Below, in pieces: positions 1 to 3,857 of a DNA stretch of 42,504 nucleotides. The DNA is taken from positions 1 to 42,504 of IMG/VR virus record IMGVR_UViG_3300043774_001230; one strand, given 5' to 3'. The notes beneath the pieces were generated by a model. It did not search any database. It was not told the DNA's origin and worked only from the letters and a program-made list of their open reading frames with translations. The position numbers and the translations under genes were made by a program. The number at the start of each line of letters is the position of its first letter. Positions within the stretch are counted from its first letter, which is position 1. This DNA is from a virus.

Positions 1-2
1 AT

Positions 3-89
3 AGTCAGGTGGCGGAATTGGTAGACGCTGTTTCCTCCCGATGTGCACCGTCTCTGCTACGGTTACAGGTTCGAATCCTGTCCTGACTA
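3..89 (+). tRNA. tRNA-Leu-like element A with abnormal anticodon region
   Basis: The 7-bp acceptor stem (AGTCAGG at 3-9 with CCTGACT at 82-88), the Leu-type D arm (GCG/CGC, 12-28) and the T arm (ACAGG-TTCGAAT-CCTGT, 65-81) are all perfect. The 36 bases between D and T arms have the length expected of a class II tRNA. They end in a clean variable arm (ACCGT-CTCTGCT-ACGGT, 47-63), but the anticodon stem (30-34 with 42-46) scarcely pairs. The loop at 35-41, CTCCCGA, would give anticodon CCC. Alternatively the perfect 5-bp, 7-base hairpin at 47-63 is the anticodon arm (CUG). No CCA is encoded. The outer arms are shared almost exactly with elements B, C and D. It is clearly tRNA-derived; whether it decodes is uncertain. 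Confidence 0.55.
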
Positions 90-106
90 CTAATAAAAAT
101 AGAGCT

Positions 107-313
107 ATGAAAAATAAAGTTTGGCACAAAGTCGTAATCGCAACTGAAGAGCAGAACGTTGATGTATATCCAACCGAGGGGTTCAATGGAATTATCGTGG
201 AAACCAAGGAGTTAGACGACAAGACTGGAAGTTCAAGGATGTATCTCAATAAGGATGAGATGGAATTGCTGATTCTTAAGATGCGTGAGATGATGGATTA
301 CGTAAGTAAGTAA
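107..313 (+). CDS. small hypothetical protein between tRNA-like elements A and B
   Basis: A 68-residue soluble protein starting at ATG 107 (MKNKVWHKVV). The reading frame stays open upstream into element A, but that part is tRNA sequence, so the ATG just after the element is preferred. The protein has mixed beta-strand and charged helix character and ends with a helix containing EMELLILKMREMM. No family recognised. It begins 17 bases after element A and ends 6 bases before element B, so the gene is framed by two tRNA-like structures that could be used to trim its transcript. There is no Shine-Dalgarno sequence; the leader is AT-rich. Confidence 0.6.
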   Translation: MKNKVWHKVVIATEEQNVDVYPTEGFNGIIVETKELDDKTGSSRMYLNKDEMELLILKMREMMDYVSK

Positions 314-319
314 AACAAT

Positions 320-431
320 AGTCAGGTGGCGGAACTGGTAGACGCTCCATCTAATGGACTCCTTAAGAAATAAAATGAACTCGAGATAGTTTTATTTTGG
401 AGATTTACAGGTTCGAATCCTGTCCTGACTA
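320..431 (+). tRNA. tRNA-Leu-like element B with a large central insert
   Basis: The acceptor stem (320-326 with 424-430), D arm (329-345) and T arm (407-423, loop TTCGAAT) are identical or nearly identical to element A. The 61-base centre has no ordinary anticodon arm at the expected place. CTCCA (345-349) pairs with TGGAG (398-402), leaving 48 bases where a 7-base loop should be; inside, AAATAAAA and TTTTATTT form an 8-bp stem. A weaker alternative arm (344-360) would show the loop ATCTAAT, with an amber-type CUA anticodon. No CCA encoded. It belongs to the same family as A, C and D. Confidence 0.5.
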
Positions 432-458
432 CTAAACAAATTAACTTAAACAAAAAAC

Positions 459-500
459 ATGATACAAGGCAATGAAGCATGGTGGTATGAGTCCCACTAA
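459..500 (+). CDS. possible 13-residue micro-ORF
   Basis: ATG at 459 opens a 13-codon frame (MIQGNEAWWYESH) ending in TAA at 500, exactly between tRNA-like elements B and C. The leader AACTTAAACAAAAAAC resembles the AT-rich leaders of neighbouring genes, and the neighbouring gaps A-B and C-D each hold a small gene in the same arrangement. That positional argument is the only support; so short a frame could easily be chance. Confidence 0.2.
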   Translation: MIQGNEAWWYESH

Positions 501-507
501 ACAACAT

Positions 508-609
508 AGTCAGGTGGCGGAATGGTAGACGCAGGATCCCGCAAAGTTCCACGTAAGATGCAGCGAAAGCTTTGACCATCTCATACAGGTTCGAATCCTG
601 TCCTGACTA
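508..609 (+). tRNA. tRNA-like element C, possible GCA anticodon
   Basis: The same outer arms as A and B: acceptor 508-514 with 602-608, D arm 517-532, T arm 585-601. Here an anticodon arm can be placed at the correct position: GGATC (534-538) with GTTCC (546-550), one U-U mismatch. The loop is CCGCAAA (539-545), giving anticodon GCA with A37, as for Cys; but position 33 is C instead of the near-universal U. The extra region (551-584) is long and contains AGATG...CATCT enclosing a GAAA tetraloop stem. The Leu-type body with a Cys-type anticodon is contradictory, so its amino acid is left open. Confidence 0.5.
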
Positions 610-625
610 CTAAAACAACAATGTT

Positions 626-757
626 ATGATTGAAGCATTAAAAGTTCTTTTGTTATTTAAAAAACCTACATGGGATGATTTTAGATTACCATACATATTT
701 TTTGGAATAATTGCATGGTTAGAAATTGTAGCCATTGTAATTGGAATGATAAAGTAA
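626..757 (+). CDS. small single-span membrane protein
   Basis: A 43-residue protein starting at ATG 626 (MIEALKVLLLFKK). The N-terminal half is a short amphipathic segment followed by the charged stretch KKPTWDDFR; residues 22-41 form one strongly hydrophobic helix (IFFGIIAWLEIVAIVIGMI). It fills the gap between tRNA-like elements C and D, beginning 16 bases after C and ending 6 bases before D. The family is unknown; small phage membrane proteins of this kind often act on the host envelope, but nothing here shows that. Confidence 0.55.
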   Translation: MIEALKVLLLFKKPTWDDFRLPYIFFGIIAWLEIVAIVIGMIK

Positions 758-763
758 ACAAAT

Positions 764-900
764 AGTCAGGTGGCGGAATGGTAACGTCATTTGGGTAAAA
801 CAGTTTAGCACGAGATGCGACCTCACACAAAGCCTGATAATAACCAAATGGAGTGCGAAGCACAGTAACACTTATGCAGGTTCGATTCCTGTCCTGACTA
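764..900 (+). tRNA. tRNA-Leu-like element D with a 49-base central insert
   Basis: The acceptor stem is the same as in A-C (764-770 with 893-899); T arm 876-892 with loop TTCGATT. CATTTGG (788-794) pairs perfectly with CCAAATG (844-850) where the anticodon stem should be, enclosing 49 bases instead of 7. It is followed by a good variable arm, GTGC-GAA-GCAC (853-863). An alternative local arm, 789-805, has loop GGTAAAA, anticodon UAA (Leu) and A37, but G at position 33. No CCA encoded. At 137 nt it is far longer than a normal class II tRNA. Confidence 0.5.
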
Positions 901-1110
901 CAAATGGAAAACAGCTAACATAGGACGGATTAGCACCGTTGAAAGAGAACCCGGCTCTCAGAGGATCGCAACCTTAACGGAGAGTAATCATGCCCCGGGT
1001 TGTTATGTAGGAGATCCTGCTCTGCTGTGCACGGCATCAGGTGATGGGGAACCAACCATCAATCAATTCTTGACCATATCGACGCGTATGGTAGCCAAGT
1101 TTTCCATCAT
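901..1110 (+). ncRNA. structured non-coding stretch, possible RNA gene
   Basis: No convincing gene lies between element D and tRNA-Leu. Several pairings are visible on the + strand: AACCCGG with CCGGGTT (7 bp, roughly 948-1000), CTCTC with GAGAG inside it, and CCGTT with AACGG crossing that pair, which would be a pseudoknot. Downstream are GATGG...CCATC and ACCATA-TCGACGCG-TATGGT. The stretch is richer in G+C than the flanking coding DNA, which fits structured RNA. No known RNA family is recognised, and some pairings may be chance. Confidence 0.35.
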
Positions 1111-1188
1111 GCCCCTTTGGCGGAATCGGTAGACGCGCTAGACTTAGGATCTAGTCTTCGGGTGAGAGTTCGAGTCTCTCAGGGGGTA
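1111..1188 (+). tRNA. tRNA-Leu (UAG)
   Basis: A complete class II tRNA. Acceptor GCCCCTT (1111-1117) pairs with AGGGGGT (1181-1187) with two G-U pairs; the D arm is Leu-type; the anticodon arm CTAGA-CTTAGGA-TCTAG has a perfect stem and a U33-UAG-G37 loop. A short variable arm and the T arm GAGAG-TTCGAGT-CTCTC follow, then discriminator A at 1188. It decodes CUA leucine codons. CCA is not encoded and would be added after transcription. It is the only element of the cluster with an entirely normal fold and serves as the local reference for the abnormal ones. Confidence 0.93.
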
Positions 1189-1190
1189 CG

Positions 1191-1299
1191 AAACACATAA
1201 ACTCAAGTACCCATACCGCGAGCGACGGGCTAAGTAAGATACAATTTCGTGCTACGCATTTGTGTAGGGGCGGGAAGTAGAATGCTTGAGAGTGTGTTT
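1191..1299 (+). ncRNA. putative structured RNA closed by a long terminal stem
   Basis: AAACACA (1191-1197) and CTCAAG (1202-1207) pair in order with TGTGTTT (1293-1299) and CTTGAG (1285-1290). This makes a 13-bp terminal helix with a small internal loop. Inside, CTAC/GTAG (1252-1267) and CCG/CGG (within about 1210-1230) form further hairpins. There is no open reading frame of note. It lies directly between tRNA-Leu and tRNA-like element E, without T-arm or D-arm signatures of its own. The family is unknown. Confidence 0.4.
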
Positions 1300-1306
1300 T
1301 ACATAT

Positions 1307-1405
1307 GCTCAAGTGGCGGAAGCGAGGTAATCATGTAGTACCCGATAGTAGACGCTAAGGTAACGAGTTCGAAGGAACGTATTGGTGCAAGTCCAATCTT
1401 GAGCA
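1307..1405 (+). tRNA. tRNA-like element E with enlarged D loop and no anticodon arm
   Basis: Acceptor GCTCAAG (1307-1313) pairs with CTTGAGC (1398-1404); T arm ATTGG-TGCAAGT-CCAAT (1381-1397); D stem GCG/CGC (1316-1318, 1353-1355). The D loop is 34 bases instead of about 10 and contains its own hairpin, GGTA...TACC. The 24 bases between D and T arms hold a variable-arm-like hairpin GTTC-GAAG-GAAC and no room for an anticodon arm. It shares only the D-arm wording with A-D. A tRNA-like RNA is more likely than a working tRNA. Confidence 0.42.
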
Positions 1406-1451
1406 CAATTTTTTGATTTACTCCGTAGTAAAATCCTTCTCAAATACTGGA

Positions 1452-1458
1452 GTATAAT
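1452..1458 (+). promoter_or_regulatory. GTATAAT promoter-like motif
   Basis: GTATAAT ending 16 bases before the ATG at 1475, after a run of RNA genes and at the start of a gene series. The same heptamer recurs before several other genes in the window. No clear -35 box is seen. Confidence 0.4.
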
Positions 1459-1474
1459 ATAAAAAGAAAGCAAC

Positions 1475-1675
1475 ATGAGTAACATTAAGTTTTACACAAA
1501 TCGTCAAGTGGCCCTGCAGATGGCCATGGAAGAGACGAAGAGAACTATGGGAATACATGGGGGTACGAAAACTGTATTACGGGCGGCTGACGAATTTTAT
1601 GAGTGGCTGCAGGGAGCATCGATGAAGGACGAAGACCATAAGGAATTTATTTTTAGAAACAAAACGGATATTTGA
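1475..1675 (+). CDS. small hypothetical protein
   Basis: 66 residues, starting MSNIKFYTNRQ at the ATG 16 bases after a GTATAAT motif. The sequence is mostly helical and charged (QMAMEETKRTM, ADEFYEWLQG) with no membrane segment or metal-binding pattern. No family recognised. The stop codon overlaps the next start as TGATG, so it is the first gene of a tightly coupled series (1475-2248). Base composition here is richer in G+C than in the virion genes to the right. Confidence 0.7.
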   Translation: MSNIKFYTNRQVALQMAMEETKRTMGIHGGTKTVLRAADEFYEWLQGASMKDEDHKEFIFRNKTDI

Positions 1676-2034
1676 TGCAGGGCACCATGCAAAAACATCC
1701 GAGCAGAGGTTGGGAGATCTCGTACGTCGATGATAGTGGATCCACATTCTGCGTGGACCTACATCCTCAGGAAAGGGCAGACCTGGCTGAACTCGACAGG
1801 ATCTTCGATAACCTTGATGCCAGGATACTAGCCGAACCCAATGTGGAATTTGAGTTGGTGCATGTTGGAGGGAGGCCGTTTGCCGCCATCAAGCATAACA
1901 TTCGTCTCCTGAACCAAAACGGTCGAGACGTCAGGTCTCACGTAACATCAATCGGCAGCGATCTTGAACCGGACAGCGAATGGACGCCGCAATACTTTAA
2001 TCATGCACCCGATGAAAACGATAATCCACGTTAA
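1675..2034 (+). CDS. hypothetical protein
   Basis: 119 residues from the ATG at 1675, which overlaps the previous stop (TGATG); a TTG one codon earlier is less likely. The protein is soluble and acidic, with a beta-rich start (GWEISYVDDSGSTFCVDL) and a helix with regularly spaced charges (ERADLAELDRIFDNLDARI). No family recognised. The last 23 bases overlap the next gene. Codon use is clearly more G+C-rich than in the virion genes. Confidence 0.7.
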   Translation: MQGTMQKHPSRGWEISYVDDSGSTFCVDLHPQERADLAELDRIFDNLDARILAEPNVEFELVHVGGRPFAAIKHNIRLLNQNGRDVRSHVTSIGSDLEPDSEWTPQYFNHAPDENDNPR

Positions 2035-2248
2035 TCAGCATAATATCAAGGCGAACTCCAAGGACGAGGAGAATCGACCCGTGCTTACTTGTAAAACATA
2101 TAAGTCAAATGAGTACGGTCACCAGGCAATAGTGTATGATGAGAATGGCAAGGAAGCCTGCAGGATAATCTACTCTCCGGATAAACCGCTAAGTTGTGGT
2201 GCTAAGGTTTGGATTGAGACCCAAAATAAAGTCCAGATCCTGGAGTAA
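2012..2248 (+). CDS. small hypothetical protein
   Basis: About 78 residues if started at ATG 2012 (MKTIIHVNQHN); the frame is open further upstream, but there it overlaps the previous gene heavily, so the later ATG is chosen. The protein is beta-rich, with the segments VLTCKTYKSNEYGHQAIVYD and KEACRIIYSPDKPLSCGAKVWI, suggesting a small barrel or sandwich. Three cysteines show no zinc-finger spacing. Translation is probably coupled to the gene before it. No family recognised. Confidence 0.6.
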   Translation: MKTIIHVNQHNIKANSKDEENRPVLTCKTYKSNEYGHQAIVYDENGKEACRIIYSPDKPLSCGAKVWIETQNKVQILE

Positions 2249-2264
2249 ATTCCCAAGGATCTTA

Positions 2265-2271
2265 GTATAAT
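2265..2271 (+). promoter_or_regulatory. GTATAAT promoter-like motif
   Basis: TTAGTATAATAG ends 18 bases before the ATG of the membrane-protein gene at 2290, in a 41-base gap. It matches the heptamer seen before 1475, 23944 and several minus-strand genes. Confidence 0.4.
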
Positions 2272-2289
2272 AGAAAAAATAAAACTGAT

Positions 2290-2496
2290 ATGAAAACTAG
2301 AAAATTAAGAGGAGTTCTGGCCCTGATCACGATCTCGATCTTTTCGATAGCTGCCATCTGCATCTTTGTGTCTCCGATCTATTTTGCATTCCAAAAGTAT
2401 GACGCCATTCAGATGTTGGCACTTTTAGTTACTTGGATCCCAGCCTTCTTTGTGTTCTATGTTGGAGTATTTTTAACAGCATTAATCGATGGATAA
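2290..2496 (+). CDS. small two-span membrane protein
   Basis: 68 residues with a short basic N-terminus (MKTRKLRG) and two hydrophobic helices, about residues 8-32 and 41-65, joined by a short loop (FQKYDAIQ). The arrangement puts both ends on the cytoplasmic side by the positive-inside rule. It begins a second small operon after its own promoter-like motif and overlaps the next gene by 8 bases. No family recognised. Confidence 0.65.
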   Translation: MKTRKLRGVLALITISIFSIAAICIFVSPIYFAFQKYDAIQMLALLVTWIPAFFVFYVGVFLTALIDG

Positions 2497-2719
2497 GGAA
2501 ATAAACAGATGGGAGTGGGAACTCTACTATTGGAGCATCGGCACGGCCGGTAGCTTCCACACAAGCTTGGTAAACACTTTCATGTTAGCGGACACTCAAA
2601 ACTCCTCGCGCATGCTCACCGCTTTTCCGGATGAACTTGGGCCGGTACATAGGTACCGACATGAGTCGGGTTACTGGGAAGGTCTGAGGGCTAGGATAAA
2701 AAATAATCAATCTAGATGA
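2489..2719 (+). CDS. small hypothetical protein
   Basis: 76 residues rich in aromatic residues (NRWEWELYYWSIG at the start, YRHESGYWEGLRARI near the end). It is soluble, with no metal motif and no membrane helix. It overlaps the gene before by 8 bases and the phosphatase gene after by 4 (ATGA), so the three are translated together. No family recognised. Confidence 0.62.
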   Translation: MDKEINRWEWELYYWSIGTAGSFHTSLVNTFMLADTQNSSRMLTAFPDELGPVHRYRHESGYWEGLRARIKNNQSR

Positions 2720-3459
2720 AAACAATATTCATAGGCGATATCCACGGCAGATCTATTTGGAAGGAGATTGTGGAGAAGGAAAATGCGGATCATGTGGTCT
2801 TCGTCGGCGACTACTTTGACAGCTTTGACATAGGCACGACCGAACAGCTACATAATTTCAAGGAGATCATTGAGTACAAGGAGACTTCATTTACTGATGA
2901 AGGTACGGACACTCAACGCAAGACCCAAGTTATCATGCTCATAGGTAATCACGATTACCATTACTATCCAGGCGGAGAGACCTATTCGGGTTATCAGCAC
3001 GGTGCTGCGCCAGTAATACGACAGTTGCTTGAGGAAAACTCTCACCATTTACAAATGTGCTATCAGTTGGACGACATCATCTGTTCGCATGCAGGAATCG
3101 GTCATTCGTGGTTGGTAACTCAAAATGGGTATGATGAGACTGGTGAGCAGAGCATCTCCGATTTCGTGAACGACCTTTGGAAATACAGGCCTGCTAAATT
3201 TACCTTTAATGGTTGGGATCCTTATGGAGATTCAAAAACTCAAACCCCCATCTGGATACGTCCTGCGAGCTTGATGAGTGGGAACCGGGACACCTTCCTA
3301 AAGGAGAAGCATATCCAAATAGCCGGACACACCGGTGTACGTAAGATCGACATAGAAGGAAAGTCAACAGGCAATCGCTATTACTTCATAGACGCTCTTG
3401 AGGAAAAACAGTATCTCGTTTACGAGAATGGAGAATTTACTTTAGGTAAAATTTCCTAA
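2716..3459 (+). CDS. calcineurin-like metallophosphatase
   Basis: A 247-residue protein with the metallophosphoesterase motifs in order: GDIHGR at residues 7-12, GDYFDSFD near 31, GNHDYHYYPGG near 77, a SHAG motif near 116, and AGHTG near 202. This is the binuclear-metal core of serine/threonine-phosphatase-like enzymes. The full set of metal ligands is present, so it should be active on a phosphoester. The substrate is unknown; relatives act on phosphoproteins, nucleotides or diadenosine polyphosphates. It is the last gene of the 2290-3459 operon and is followed by a large stem-loop. Confidence 0.82.
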   Translation: MKTIFIGDIHGRSIWKEIVEKENADHVVFVGDYFDSFDIGTTEQLHNFKEIIEYKETSFTDEGTDTQRKTQVIMLIGNHDYHYYPGGETYSGYQHGAAPVIRQLLEENSHHLQMCYQLDDIICSHAGIGHSWLVTQNGYDETGEQSISDFVNDLWKYRPAKFTFNGWDPYGDSKTQTPIWIRPASLMSGNRDTFLKEKHIQIAGHTGVRKIDIEGKSTGNRYYFIDALEEKQYLVYENGEFTLGKIS

Positions 3460-3474
3460 AATAATTTAAACTAA

Positions 3475-3519
3475 AAGGTCAGCTCGTGAAATACCACACG
3501 GATAGAGAAGCTGACCTTT
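3475..3519 (+). terminator. long stem-loop after the phosphatase gene
   Basis: AAGGTCAGCT pairs with AGCTGACCTT (10 bp); the loop contains a second small hairpin CGTG/CACG. A short T-rich tail (TTTGC) follows. It could end the 2290-3459 operon or form the 5' processing border of the tRNA-Arg transcript that starts 9 bases later. Confidence 0.5.
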
Positions 3520-3527
3520 GCTTATTT

Positions 3528-3602
3528 GGGTCCATAGTTAAATGGATATAACAGTAGCCTTCTAAGCTTCTATTCCAGGTTCGATTCCTGGTGGACCTAC
3601 CA
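3528..3602 (+). tRNA. tRNA-Arg (UCU), CCA encoded
   Basis: Acceptor GGGTCCA pairs with TGGACCT with one G-U pair; D arm GTTA/TAAC; anticodon arm GTAGC-CTTCTAA-GCTTC with a single U-U mismatch and anticodon UCU; T arm CCAGG-TTCGATT-CCTGG. Discriminator A is followed by CCA in the DNA, unlike the tRNA-like elements at 3-1405. It reads AGA, a frequent arginine codon in this AT-rich genome, which is the usual reason for phages to carry it. Confidence 0.93.
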
Positions 3603-3835
3603 CTCAGTGGAGAGACCTCGATAAAAACACAGCGTTTTTAGATTGCACCGACGTCTCTTCACTTTTCTCGTATAAATAGTTATACCTAGCTTATTTGATT
3701 GTTTTCGTGTTCACCTCTCTGGTGAAATTGAACCTAAGAGTTCAACGTCCTTTGCTTCTGAGCTCTTGCTCTATGTTAGAATATGTGCATCCACGTGGAT
3801 GAAGGTTAGCTTGAAATGCAGATCATTTCAATAAT
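3603..3835 (+). ncRNA. gene-free stretch with a train of hairpins
   Basis: No gene lies between tRNA-Arg and the protease. At least five stem-loops follow one another. GTGGAGAGAC with GTCTCTTCAC is 10 bp with one G-U and encloses AAAAAC/GTTTTT. Then come TTCACC-TCTCT-GGTGAA, TTGAAC-CTAAGA-GTTCAA, CATCC-ACGT-GGATG and GAAATG-CAGAT-CATTTC. Such density is unusual for a simple leader and suggests one or more small RNAs, or a structured 5' leader of the protease mRNA. No known family is recognised. Confidence 0.4.
3671..3678 (+). promoter_or_regulatory. TATAAATA late-promoter-like octamer
   Basis: TATAAATA, identical to the T4 late promoter core, lies inside the hairpin region 180 bases before the protease start. 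If used, the transcript would begin with the last hairpins as leader. Confidence 0.35.
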
Positions 3836-3857
3836 TCAATAAAAATATTCTATATAA

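Noticed and set aside
41-106. Upstream extension of the 107-313 gene
   Set aside because: The extension translates the tRNA-like element A; the ATG at 107 lies just after it.
344-360. Amber-suppressor tRNA (CUA in loop ATCTAAT) in element B and stop-codon reassignment
   Set aside because: The arm has a mismatch and a G-U pair and uses bases of the D stem. TAG is used as an ordinary stop here, for example at 9401, 11893 and 17326, and no gene shows in-frame TAG read-through.
322-579. Minus-strand 85-codon frame across tRNA-like elements B and C
   Set aside because: Its translation contains RTGFEPV, the usual antisense reading of a tRNA T arm; it runs through two RNA elements.
681-863. Minus-strand 60-codon frame over element D
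   Set aside because: Antisense to a tRNA-like element and to the small membrane-protein gene; no protein-like features.
764-900. Group I intron in a tRNA gene
   Set aside because: The insert of about 49 bases is far too short and has none of the intron core elements.
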